From Bacteroidota bacterium (GTDB taxonomy: Bacteria; Bacteroidota; Bacteroidia; Chitinophagales; BACL12): a DNA stretch of 64,000 nt. The notes beneath the pieces were generated by a model. The model did not search any database. It had not been told where the DNA came from and saw only the letters and a list, made by a program, of their open reading frames with translations. How positions within the stretch are numbered: the first letter of the stretch is position 1; each line of letters starts with the position of its first letter. This document shows, in pieces, positions 36,396 through 45,615 of the stretch. The translations under genes were made by a program, and so were the position numbers. Location: NCBI GenBank assembly GCA_016715425.1, contig JADKAC010000002.1:610324-674323 (forward strand), read 5' to 3'.

Positions 36396-39314
36396 TTATC
36401 TCACCAATGTTATACTGCCATTTAACTGAATAGATTTTCCGCTGCCACCTTTCACAATCAAAACATACGCATAGCTTCCCATTTCCTGTGGTTCGCCGTT
36501 GAATGTTCCATCCCAACCCATATCAGAATTATTTAAAAGCGAAAGATCATCACTTGCATACACCAATTCGCCCCAACGATTATAAATATAAATATCCAAT
36601 TCTTGAATAGCAGCGCCGAATATTACAAGATGATCATTCACGCCATCGCCATTTGGTGAAAATGCATTTGGAATATTTATTATCGGATCACAAACATCTA
36701 TCAATTGATTTGCAATAATTGTTTTCGTAATATCACAAACCATATCCGTTGGATTAATAACAACAGAATAAATTCCGGGATTAATTACAGTAATAAGCTG
36801 AGAACTTTCACCTGTATTCCAATTATAAACAGCACCCGGATAACCGGCATCTAATGTTGTTTGTGTGCCGATACAAAATTCTGTGGTATCAGATTCTGTT
36901 GTTGGATATTCTACAAAAATTGTAACTGTATCTGAGCTTGCACAACCTTCATCATCCGTTGCAATTAAAAATAAAGTTGTTGTTGTATCCGCAGTAAAAC
37001 CATAATAGAAATCATTCCATACAATTAATGTATCTATATACCAAGTGTAAGTAGAAATACCCGGAGTGTTAGCACTTAATGCAACAGATGTTCCTGTACA
37101 AACTGTTTGATCTGCATTTTCATTTACAGGAATAGTTTCAATTACCTGAATTGTTTTATTCCCATCACCACTACCACATTCATTTAATGCAAAAATGTCG
37201 AGTGTATAAAATCCGGCATCATCCCAAACAACACTTATTTCATTATTGGATGTATCAACAATACTTCCGCCGCTAATTCCCCAATCATAATAAGTACTTA
37301 TAAAATACGGAACAGAATACGTAATTGTATCACCTGTACACACTTTTGCAGGACCGGTAATTGAAACAACAGGAACATCAATTACATGGAAAGTAAGATA
37401 GTCACTCCATGGTCCGGGACATCCAAAATTAATTTCACGCACACGCAATGTTACATCACCTGTGGAGCCGGCAAAATTTATATAGATAGGATTATAAGGC
37501 CAGATAAATGGTGTACCTGTTCCGAATTGAAATTGATATTGTGATTTCGGATTGTAAGGAGAAACAGTTGCAAATTCAATTGCACCTTCACAAAATAAAG
37601 TATCACTCGGTGTCAATATCGGTGGATCATCTTTGGGTGCACCAATGCTAAGATGAATTAATGTTCCCAACGAATTTTCATACGGATCAGCGCAAGTAGC
37701 AATCACACGCAAATACCAAACACCTGCATCCAAACCCATTGCAACAAGATCCCAATATCCGGGAATTTCTAAATTAATTGTTCCCGATTCTGTATCCACT
37801 GTATAACCTAAGCCACCAAGATTTGCCTGAATAAAAAACATGGCATCTAACACTTCCACCAAAAAAGTATTTGTATCGCAATAGCCCACTGTATCAGTGA
37901 ACATATTTACATCATAATTAATAGTAACTGTATCACCGATATATTCGCTGATGCACACATACACATCTGTAATATCATTTGTTTCCATATCACATTCCTG
38001 AATACAAATCGGTCCATAGACCGAACCAATTGTTGCCGGACTACTCGAAACAATGCGTATATAATAATCGCAACCGGGAGGAACGGTAGGAACAATTCCT
38101 GAAACAGTACCCGGCGAAGAACCCAATGCAGGATCATAAGTAGCACTTGAAGTAAAGTTGCCGATAACAGAAAAGTCATCGAAGTTTCCTGTGGAATCAC
38201 TGAGTTGTGCGGTGTAAACATTTGTTCCGCCAAACACACCCGTTGAATAAAACGGCACATCAATAACACTGTTTATACAAACCGCATTTGAATCGAAAGT
38301 TACCGCAGCAGGAAGAGTTGTAATTGTATTCGGACAATTATCTACTTCAAAACAAACACTTGCTTCACCTGTAATTGCGGGCATTGGTGAAACACGATTT
38401 ACACGAATTTTATAACAATCCCCTTCAGGAGTGGAGCCGGGAATTAATACTGCAACCGCACCTGTGGTATCACCTGCCGGAATAATAAATACACCTAAAT
38501 CCACAGCAGATGCAAAACTTCCAGAGGCATTTGATAATTCAACTTTATAAGTGCCATCGCATAATAATCCATCTATACTCCATCCTAAAACTAAAGTGCT
38601 GAGTGCGCAAACAGGATCGGGAGAAATAAAATCTATAGTAATATTTACAGGACTTGCAACTGCATCATAAGTACCCACAGCAATAATATCATCAATAGCA
38701 AAAGAGATTTTATTATCGCCATCGGAATTATCATTTATCCAGCGAAATCCAAATCGCAAATCTGTAACATCTTCAAAAGCATCGTCGGTAAGTACTTCAT
38801 ATTTCCAAAGCGTTTGATCATTATATAATGCTGCTCCGGTTGCAGTCCATGGACCACCATCCGCACTATAATAAACCTGACCATACGCACCCGGACTTCC
38901 TTCACATAAATAGAAAAAAGTAAACTCAATATCTATTAAACCCAATGTACAAAAACCTGCAGCCATCTCAGCAAAATAATCACTGGCATCTGAGGCATCA
39001 TAACTCGCACAGGTAATAGAAGGAGCGCCTTCAATATCATAAATGTGCATATAAGTACTGTAAGGTGCGCCACCGATTGTACCGCTTTCCGTTAAACTTT
39101 CTGAGGTTGTATTCGGATAACCAAAGCCGCCGGTATAACTATCATTTATTATCCATTGATTACTTCCAACAGAATCTCCCGGACCGGCAGAGTTTAGAAT
39201 AAAACTACCCGAATAATCAATATCAAAGTCTTCGGAAAATAATTGAAAGGTTTGTGCGTGTAACCTATTTGAAAAAACAAAAAGACATATACAGATCAGG
39301 TAAATATTTCGCAT
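36396..39314 (-). CDS. Large CHU_C T9SS surface protein
   Basis: A 972-residue protein. A signal peptide (YLICICLFVFSNRLHAQ) is followed by an N-terminal jellyroll-like domain (FSEDFDIDYSGSFILNS, FAIDDIIAVGTYD) typical of MAM/carbohydrate-binding folds. Several Ig-like and PKD modules follow (VYNWNTGESSQ), then a CHU_C domain (IPNAFSPNGDGVNDHLVIF, IYNRWGELVYASD, MGSYAYVLIVKG, GSITLVR). The ATG at 39,314 is preferred over a TTG at 39,320. It is the promoter-proximal gene of a two-gene unit with the 815-residue CHU_C protein. The function beyond surface display is unknown. Confidence 0.87.
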   Translation of the reverse strand: MRNIYLICICLFVFSNRLHAQTFQLFSEDFDIDYSGSFILNSAGPGDSVGSNQWIINDSYTGGFGYPNTTSESLTESGTIGGAPYSTYMHIYDIEGAPSITCASYDASDASDYFAEMAAGFCTLGLIDIEFTFFYLCEGSPGAYGQVYYSADGGPWTATGAALYNDQTLWKYEVLTDDAFEDVTDLRFGFRWINDNSDGDNKISFAIDDIIAVGTYDAVASPVNITIDFISPDPVCALSTLVLGWSIDGLLCDGTYKVELSNASGSFASAVDLGVFIIPAGDTTGAVAVLIPGSTPEGDCYKIRVNRVSPMPAITGEASVCFEVDNCPNTITTLPAAVTFDSNAVCINSVIDVPFYSTGVFGGTNVYTAQLSDSTGNFDDFSVIGNFTSSATYDPALGSSPGTVSGIVPTVPPGCDYYIRIVSSSPATIGSVYGPICIQECDMETNDITDVYVCISEYIGDTVTINYDVNMFTDTVGYCDTNTFLVEVLDAMFFIQANLGGLGYTVDTESGTINLEIPGYWDLVAMGLDAGVWYLRVIATCADPYENSLGTLIHLSIGAPKDDPPILTPSDTLFCEGAIEFATVSPYNPKSQYQFQFGTGTPFIWPYNPIYINFAGSTGDVTLRVREINFGCPGPWSDYLTFHVIDVPVVSITGPAKVCTGDTITYSVPYFISTYYDWGISGGSIVDTSNNEISVVWDDAGFYTLDIFALNECGSGDGNKTIQVIETIPVNENADQTVCTGTSVALSANTPGISTYTWYIDTLIVWNDFYYGFTADTTTTLFLIATDDEGCASSDTVTIFVEYPTTESDTTEFCIGTQTTLDAGYPGAVYNWNTGESSQLITVINPGIYSVVINPTDMVCDITKTIIANQLIDVCDPIINIPNAFSPNGDGVNDHLVIFGAAIQELDIYIYNRWGELVYASDDLSLLNNSDMGWDGTFNGEPQEMGSYAYVLIVKGGSGKSIQLNGSITLVR

Positions 39315-39422
39315 AAGCAAGTGTTTGATACCAAATTACAAATAATGTAATAAATCAGCCAAGTATAATAAAATTCGTGCAGTGATTTTTATTGTAAATT
39401 AAGCAACTTCATCACAATAGTA

Positions 39423-39992
39423 TTACTGAGATATACTCAATACTAAAAGATATTTTACAATATTTCCATCATGCAATTCTACAAGATAAAATCCATGTGT
39501 TGAAAGTGCCGGCGATAGCAAAAATTTATCGGAAGAAATTTGTTGAATAGTTATTGGGATTTTATTCCCAAGTATATCTTGCATGGAAACTGGTATAAAT
39601 ACTTCGGAAGTAATTTGAAATGCATCCGTAAATGGATTAGGATAAACCGCAATAGTATTTTCAAATACATCATCTGCAATATTATCTGAAGGATAAATAA
39701 AAACAGTGTCAGTAAAAGTGCCGCTGCAATTTTCAGTAGTTGCAATTGTCAGTACAACATGATATTCACCGGCAGTTGCAAATGTATGGAGAGGACTATC
39801 TTCATTGCTTGTACTGCCATCCTCAAAGTCCCAGAGTATATCTCCGGTTGCACCTGATAAATTGATGAACTGTACGGAGAATCCGATTTTTTCAAAAGCA
39901 AATTTTACATGCCAATCACCGGGTAACTGGCAATATGATTTTCCAAATGCAGTTAGCAGAAACAGGATTAAAAAGGTTTTAAAAATTTTCAC
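39423..39992 (-). CDS. Small PKD-domain protein with T9SS type A sorting domain
   Basis: A 189-residue protein: signal peptide ending KSYCQ, one PKD domain (ILWDFEDGSTSNEDSPLHTF then GEYHVVLTI), and a type A sorting domain (VYPNPFTDAFQI, GFYLVELHDGNIVKYLLV). It is small for a T9SS cargo because there is no room for an enzyme domain. The PKD module usually binds other proteins or polysaccharide. It lies upstream of the CHU_C pair with a 108-bp gap and is divergent from the flippase gene. Confidence 0.85.
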   Translation of the reverse strand: MKIFKTFLILFLLTAFGKSYCQLPGDWHVKFAFEKIGFSVQFINLSGATGDILWDFEDGSTSNEDSPLHTFATAGEYHVVLTIATTENCSGTFTDTVFIYPSDNIADDVFENTIAVYPNPFTDAFQITSEVFIPVSMQDILGNKIPITIQQISSDKFLLSPALSTHGFYLVELHDGNIVKYLLVLSISQ

Positions 39993-40075
39993 ATAGTAAA
40001 TGTAATAATATTCGTTTAGAGATGCATATTGAAATGTTTAATTGCACTGAAACTAATTCCATTTAATTTTACCCT

Positions 40076-41557
40076 GTGTCGCTGAAACGTCTTGCTTCCC
40101 AAACTGCTATTTATGGATTGAGTACTATCATGGTGCGCATGTTGAATTATGCATTGGCGCCATTGCATACACGGGTGTTTACTGATCAGGCGGATTATGG
40201 TATCATTTCCGAAATGTATGCTTACGTTACTTTTCTGAATGTGCTGTTTATGTATGGAATGGAAACTTCTTTCTTCCGCTATGCCACTAAAGAACTTACG
40301 AATGAAGCAAGAAATAAAATATTTGGAACAGCTCAGCTTTCGATATTTATTTCTACCGTTTTATTTGTATTGATATTATTATTTTCTTCAAAATCTATTG
40401 CAGCTATGTTGGAGTATCCCAACCACAGTGCATACATTTTTTACTTTGCATTAATAATCGGTTTTGATTCTTTAGTAAATATTCCATTTGCAAAATTGCG
40501 TTTGGAGAACAGACCTTGGAAATATTTTACTATTAAACTCACCAATGTATTAATAAACATCACCCTCAATTTCTTTTTTCTGTGGCCTGCATTAAAAGGT
40601 AATTACACTATGTTCAGTGACTTTGGTTATACCTATAATCCGAGCATGGGAATCAGTTATGTATTTTATGCAAATCTGGTTGCAAGTGCAGTTACTTTTT
40701 TGATATTTATTCCTACCTTCTTTAAATTACATTTCAGTACAGAAGTCTGGAAAAAAATGATGCGTTATGGTTTGCCTTTAATAATAATTGGTTTTGCAGG
40801 AATGATAAATGAAACACTTGATCGTGTACTTTTAAAATATTGGCTGCCGGGAAACTTAGAAGAAAATTTAAAGCAAGTAGGTATTTATAGTGCCGTTTAT
40901 AAACTTGCAATTTTTATGACCTTGGCAGTGCAGGCATTCAGGATGGGCGCCGAACCATTTTTCTTTTCATCTTCTACTGATAAAAATGCACCCCGTACTT
41001 ATGCATCGGTGATGTTGTATTTTACTATCGTATGTTGTTTTATTTTTTTAGGTGTCGGTATGTTCCCGGATGTATTTAAAATTATTATCGGAGAAAATTA
41101 TCATTCCGGATTATTCATAGTTCCCATTTTATTATTGGCCAATTTATTTCTGGGTGTGTATTACAATATGAGTGTCTGGTATAAGCTTACAGATAAAACT
41201 GCATTCGCCACTATTATCCCTTTAGCAGGCGCAGCAATTACAATTGCACTGAATTATTTTTTAATTCCACGCTTGGGATATGCTGGTGCTGCATGGGCAA
41301 CATTAGGTTGCTATTTTAGTATGGTTATTTTAAGTTGGATAATCGGACAGAAACATTATTATGTACCTTATAACATTAAAAAATTAAGTGCTTATATAAT
41401 TACTTCTGTTTTACTGTGCATGCTTGGTTTACAATTTCTGCATTGGTTTGAAAATAATATTTTGCTTACAGTAGTTATCCGCATACTATTATTTTTAATC
41501 TTCTTTGTTTTTGCATGGTGGTTAGATATGCATAAACTAAAAAGAAATATTGCTTAA
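40076..41557 (+). CDS. Polysaccharide flippase family protein (Wzx/MVF type)
   Basis: A 493-residue inner-membrane protein with 12-14 hydrophobic segments. The N-terminus LASQTAIYGLSTIMVRMLNY is typical of the polysaccharide biosynthesis (RfbX/Wzx) family, and central segments (AVYKLAIFMTLAVQAFRMGAEPFFF split across a helix pair) fit too. It is expected to move a lipid-linked saccharide across the inner membrane. The start appears to be GTG at 40,076. Thirteen bases separate it from dut. No glycosyltransferases are adjacent, so the specific glycan is unknown. Confidence 0.88.
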   Translation: MSLKRLASQTAIYGLSTIMVRMLNYALAPLHTRVFTDQADYGIISEMYAYVTFLNVLFMYGMETSFFRYATKELTNEARNKIFGTAQLSIFISTVLFVLILLFSSKSIAAMLEYPNHSAYIFYFALIIGFDSLVNIPFAKLRLENRPWKYFTIKLTNVLINITLNFFFLWPALKGNYTMFSDFGYTYNPSMGISYVFYANLVASAVTFLIFIPTFFKLHFSTEVWKKMMRYGLPLIIIGFAGMINETLDRVLLKYWLPGNLEENLKQVGIYSAVYKLAIFMTLAVQAFRMGAEPFFFSSSTDKNAPRTYASVMLYFTIVCCFIFLGVGMFPDVFKIIIGENYHSGLFIVPILLLANLFLGVYYNMSVWYKLTDKTAFATIIPLAGAAITIALNYFLIPRLGYAGAAWATLGCYFSMVILSWIIGQKHYYVPYNIKKLSAYIITSVLLCMLGLQFLHWFENNILLTVVIRILLFLIFFVFAWWLDMHKLKRNIA

Positions 41558-41570
41558 AGAAAATTATTAT

Positions 41571-42002
41571 ATGCAAGTAAAAATTATTAATCGCTCTTCC
41601 AATCCCAATCCGGCGTATGCAACAGCAAATTCAGCGGGTATGGATTTAAGAGCTAATATCGAAACCCCAATTACATTACTTCCTTTAGAGCGCAAATTAA
41701 TTCCAACAGGAATTTTTATTGAATTGCCAAACGGTTATGAAGCACAAGTGCGTCCTCGCAGTGGCCTTGCAATTAATTCGGGAATTACAATGTTGAATTC
41801 GCCGGGCACTATCGATTCTGATTATCGTGGTGAAATAAAAGTGATTGCTATTAATTTATCTGCATCACCTTTCCAAATTCAAAACGGTGATAAAATCGCA
41901 CAGCTTGTTGTTGCAAAACATGAAACTATAGAATGGATTCCTGTAGAAATATTAAATAAAACCACTCGCAGTGAAGGTGGTTTTGGACATACAGGAAAAT
42001 AA
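41571..42002 (+). CDS. dut: Deoxyuridine 5'-triphosphate nucleotidohydrolase
   Basis: dUTPase hydrolyses dUTP to dUMP and pyrophosphate, keeping uracil out of DNA and supplying dTMP synthesis. All five family motifs are present in a 143-residue protein: ANSAGMDLRA, RPRSGLAI, GTIDSDYRGEI, GDKIAQLVV and RSEGGFGHTG. The start is the ATG at 41,571; an in-frame TTG at 41,550 would overlap the flippase stop and adds nothing conserved. Confidence 0.97.
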   Translation: MQVKIINRSSNPNPAYATANSAGMDLRANIETPITLLPLERKLIPTGIFIELPNGYEAQVRPRSGLAINSGITMLNSPGTIDSDYRGEIKVIAINLSASPFQIQNGDKIAQLVVAKHETIEWIPVEILNKTTRSEGGFGHTGK

Positions 42003-42081
42003 ACTTGCAGAGATAAAATTTCACGGTATAGAATCTACAATACACTTTAAATGTACAGACTTCGCTTCACGGCTGAATTCC

Positions 42082-42089
42082 TATCTTTG
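42082..42089 (+). promoter_or_regulatory. Putative Bacteroidota -7 promoter element
   Basis: TATCTTTG is an exact match to TAnnTTTG, 22 bp upstream of the nucleotidyltransferase ATG in the 109-bp gap after dut. It probably starts the nucleotidyltransferase-TPR-DUF4292-EnvC operon. Confidence 0.6.
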
Positions 42090-42111
42090 CGGCTAAACAG
42101 AATTACGTAGT

Positions 42112-43119
42112 ATGAAGATCATAATTCCAATGGCGGGCATGGGTAAAAGAATGCGTCCCCACACATTAACAGTTCCAAAACCATTGATTCCTGTGGCAGG
42201 CAAACCTATTGTGCAACGATTAGTGGAAGACATTGCACAAACTACTGAAGAAAAGATTGAAGAGATTGCTTTTGTATGTGGGCATTTTGGAAGTGCAGTG
42301 GAGCAAATGCTTTTGGATATAGCAGCGAACGTTGGTGCTAAAGGAAAAATTTGTTATCAGGATGAACCATTGGGAACAGCACATGCTATTTTATGTGCAG
42401 GTGATACTGTGAGTGGTCATATTATTATTGCATTTGCAGATACATTATTCAAAACAAATTTTAAAATTGATAAAGAAAAAGATGGTGTCATCTGGGTAAA
42501 TCAAGTAGATGCATGGCAAAACTTTGGTGTGGTACAATTAAGTGAAGAAGGACATATTATCAACTTTGTAGAAAAGCCAAAAGAATTTGTTTCTGACCTT
42601 GCAATTATCGGTGTCTATTATATAAAAGATGGCGATACATTGCGCAAAGAAATGCAGTTTCTTATTGACAATAATATAACAGATAAAGGAGAATATCAAT
42701 TGACAAATGCGTTGGATGCAATGCGCAAAAACGGATTTAAATTATTGCCGGGTAAAGTGGACGAATGGCTCGACTGTGGGAATAAAGATGCAACGGTTTA
42801 TACCAATCAACGAGTGCTGGAGTTGAATAAACATTCTGAACAATTAATCAGTAAATCATTGCGCAATATGAATAGTCAAATTATAGAACCTTGTTTTATC
42901 GGCAACAATGTTTTCATCGAAAATTCTGTTATCGGTCCACATGTTTCTATCGGTGAAGGCTGTATTATTAAAAATGCAATTATCTCCAATTCAATTATTC
43001 AGAAGTCTACGGATATACAAAATAAAATAATTACCAATTCTATGATTGGAAGCCATGTTTCAATAAAAGATTCTGCTGAAGATTTAAGCATTGGTGATTT
43101 CACAACGTCGATATGCTAA
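42112..43119 (+). CDS. Sugar-phosphate nucleotidyltransferase
   Basis: A 335-residue enzyme that joins a sugar 1-phosphate to a nucleoside triphosphate. The nucleotide-binding signature is MAGMGKRMRPHTLTVPKPL at residues 7-25. Later motifs are GTAHAILCAGD, FVEKPKE and EWLDCGNKD. The C-terminal 80 residues form a left-handed beta-helix of hexapeptide repeats (NSVIGPHVSIGEGCIIKNAI). The length and helix suggest a glucose-1-phosphate thymidylyltransferase or uridylyltransferase-like member, but the specificity cannot be read from sequence. It overlaps the TPR lipoprotein gene by 7 bp, showing tight coupling. Confidence 0.9.
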   Translation: MKIIIPMAGMGKRMRPHTLTVPKPLIPVAGKPIVQRLVEDIAQTTEEKIEEIAFVCGHFGSAVEQMLLDIAANVGAKGKICYQDEPLGTAHAILCAGDTVSGHIIIAFADTLFKTNFKIDKEKDGVIWVNQVDAWQNFGVVQLSEEGHIINFVEKPKEFVSDLAIIGVYYIKDGDTLRKEMQFLIDNNITDKGEYQLTNALDAMRKNGFKLLPGKVDEWLDCGNKDATVYTNQRVLELNKHSEQLISKSLRNMNSQIIEPCFIGNNVFIENSVIGPHVSIGEGCIIKNAIISNSIIQKSTDIQNKIITNSMIGSHVSIKDSAEDLSIGDFTTSIC

Positions 43120-44876
43120 AAAATATTTTCGCTTCATTATTGCTCTTTATATGTTTGGTAATTTCTGCCTGCAATACATCAAAACAATTAACCGGAAGTA
43201 CGGTAAAACAAAAAGATGTTGATTCCACATTAGAAGGCATTGGTGAAGAGACAGATGAAATTACTATTGAACGATTATTTATTGATGGATGTAAAGCAAA
43301 AGCTTTAGGTGATTTTGATGGTGCAATAATTTTATTCAAAGAAATTCTACAATTAGATCCGAATAACGATGCAACATTGTATGAACTCGCAAAAATATAT
43401 TTTGATTACAGCCGCTTGGATGATGCTCGTGAACTTTCAAAAAAAGCAGTTGAGTTAAATCCGGATAATGAATATTATTTGGTGCTTTATGGTGAAACAT
43501 TATTGTATCAGGGAAGATTTAGTGAAGCCGCAGAAGTATTTGAAAAACAGATTTCTCTCTTTCCGCAAAACATGGATGGCTATCTTGAATTGACATATGC
43601 GTATGAGCGCAGTGGCAATGTAAAAGAAAGTATGCGAGTGTTGCAGGATACAGAAAAACAATTCGGGCCGGATATGAATTTGCTGATGGAACAATACCGG
43701 TTTTATATGCGCAATGGTTTTATTGATCAAGCAATTGATGTGTTGAATAAACTGATTATTTCCAATCCGGATGAACCAACTTTTTTAAGTATGCTGATAG
43801 AAGTGTATGAAAGTGCAGGGAAAATGGATTTGGCTCAGGAAACATTTAATCAACTGCTGGTAATGGATCCGAACAATGCAGATTTATTATTTAAAAAAGC
43901 ACAATTCGACAGACGTGCCGGTGATATGAATGCATATCAAAATGATTTACGTCTTGTATTTTCAAATCCCGATGCAAATATTGATCGCAAAGTATTTTTT
44001 TTAGTACCCTATATTGACTCTGTTGACTTACCTGCATTTACTGAAAAAGAATTTATTATTGAGCTTGCTACATTAATGGTACAAGCACATCCGCAAGAAG
44101 CAAAATCATATGCAATGCGTGCGGATTTATATTATTATACTGATCGTAAAGAAGATGCCCGCAAAGATTATCGCATATCCGCAAATCTGCGTCCTGATGT
44201 ATTTGATGTATGGGTTAAATTATTTTATATAGATGCAGAATTAAATGCAAATGATTCTCTTCTTGAAGTTACGAATGAGGCATTGGATTTATTTCCAAAT
44301 CAGGGATTAGCACATTTTTTTAATGGTGTTGCAAATCAAAATTTAAAAAATAATGATGCCGCATTAATATCTTTTAAGCGGGCAATTCCACTTACTTCAG
44401 GAAATATGAAACTGCGTGGAGAAACCTATTTGCGCATGGGTGATATTTATAATGAATTAAAAGAATATGAAGCATCCGATGAAGCGTATGATAATAGTTT
44501 GGATGCGGATCCGGATAATCCTTATACATTAAATAATTATGCTTACTACTTATCATTGCGCAGCGATAAATTAGATAAAGCAGCAGCAATGGCTGAACGT
44601 GCAAATCAACTTGTTCCAAATAATTCTTCTTTGGAAGATACTTATGCATGGGTATTATACAAACAAAAAAAATATGGTGATGCAAAAATCTGGTTGCAGA
44701 AAGCAATGCAAAATGGTGGCTCAACCAGTGCGGTAATCAACGAACATTATGGTGATGTTTCTTTTCAATTAGGCAATACTGATGAAGCTGTTGAATATTG
44801 GGAAAAAGCAAAATCATTGGGTGGTAACTCTCCACAATTAGAAAATAAAATAAATGACCGCAAGCTGTATGAATAA
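43113..44876 (+). CDS. TPR-repeat lipoprotein
   Basis: The 587-residue protein has a signal peptide with a lipobox (VISAC, Cys20), so it is likely an outer-membrane or periplasmic lipoprotein. The body is a long array of tetratricopeptide repeats, for example ATLYELAKIYFDYSRLDDAR, EYYLVLYGETLLYQGRFSEA and LNNYAYYLSLRSDKLDKAAA. These form a protein-protein scaffold. The start overlaps the previous gene by 7 bp and the stop overlaps the DUF4292 gene start, so the products are made together. In Bacteroidota this gene order is recurrent, but the complex it builds has not been defined to my knowledge. Confidence 0.88.
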   Translation: MLKNIFASLLLFICLVISACNTSKQLTGSTVKQKDVDSTLEGIGEETDEITIERLFIDGCKAKALGDFDGAIILFKEILQLDPNNDATLYELAKIYFDYSRLDDARELSKKAVELNPDNEYYLVLYGETLLYQGRFSEAAEVFEKQISLFPQNMDGYLELTYAYERSGNVKESMRVLQDTEKQFGPDMNLLMEQYRFYMRNGFIDQAIDVLNKLIISNPDEPTFLSMLIEVYESAGKMDLAQETFNQLLVMDPNNADLLFKKAQFDRRAGDMNAYQNDLRLVFSNPDANIDRKVFFLVPYIDSVDLPAFTEKEFIIELATLMVQAHPQEAKSYAMRADLYYYTDRKEDARKDYRISANLRPDVFDVWVKLFYIDAELNANDSLLEVTNEALDLFPNQGLAHFFNGVANQNLKNNDAALISFKRAIPLTSGNMKLRGETYLRMGDIYNELKEYEASDEAYDNSLDADPDNPYTLNNYAYYLSLRSDKLDKAAAMAERANQLVPNNSSLEDTYAWVLYKQKKYGDAKIWLQKAMQNGGSTSAVINEHYGDVSFQLGNTDEAVEYWEKAKSLGGNSPQLENKINDRKLYE

Positions 44877-45615
44877 ATGGTTGGTGATATTGCCGCTGTT
44901 TTTTATACTGAGTGGATGTCGCACGGTGAATATTACCAGTGGTAAAATCAAAGAAATTTCTTTAGATGAAATAGAGAAGGAAATATTGCTGACACAATTG
45001 CAATACACCACCTTCTCCGCAAAAGCAAAAGCGGAAGTGATTAACAATGGAGGATCAACAAGTATTAATGCATCTATTGATATGCAGAAAGATATTTACA
45101 TAGGATTATCATTGCGCATGTTAGGAATTGAAGGTGCAAGAGTTTTTATTACCCCTGATTCAATAAAAATTATTGACCGTATTAATCAAAAATATTACCC
45201 GCATGATTTTAGTTATCTCGAAGAATCTTTTGGTGTTGCAATTGATTTTAAAACATTGCAAGATTTAATTACAGGTAATCTAGTTTTTTATAACGGAACA
45301 ATTTATCCCGGAACACCCGATGATGAAAAATATGTGCTGTGGGCAAATGACGGCGCATTTAAAAATACGATATGGCTTTACCCCTCGTTTCATGTGATGC
45401 GTATGCAAATTGACGACTTAATGCATCCACGAACAATGACATTGGAAAATGGCGGGTATCGCAAAGTAGCTGGACAAGCATTTGCATTTTTAAGACAAAT
45501 GCATTTGTCGGCTGTTGATAATTTCGACATAGGTCTGGAGTTCACCAGCCTAACTTTGGACGAGCCCGTAGATTTCTCATTTACGGTAAATCCAAAATAT
45601 GAAGTGGTACACTAA
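44869..45615 (+). CDS. DUF4292 family lipoprotein
   Basis: A 248-residue lipoprotein: MNKWLVILPLFFILSGC, with Cys17 the lipid site. The body (FSAKAKAEVINNGGSTSINA, IGLSLRMLGIEGARVFITPD) matches DUF4292, whose fold resembles lipoprotein carriers of the LolA/LolB type. A role in outer-membrane lipid or lipoprotein handling is therefore plausible but unproven. The ATG at 44,869 lies inside the last codons of the TPR gene; an ATG-less extension to 44,854 is not needed. Its 3' end overlaps the EnvC-like gene by 17 bp. Confidence 0.85.
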   Translation: MNKWLVILPLFFILSGCRTVNITSGKIKEISLDEIEKEILLTQLQYTTFSAKAKAEVINNGGSTSINASIDMQKDIYIGLSLRMLGIEGARVFITPDSIKIIDRINQKYYPHDFSYLEESFGVAIDFKTLQDLITGNLVFYNGTIYPGTPDDEKYVLWANDGAFKNTIWLYPSFHVMRMQIDDLMHPRTMTLENGGYRKVAGQAFAFLRQMHLSAVDNFDIGLEFTSLTLDEPVDFSFTVNPKYEVVH

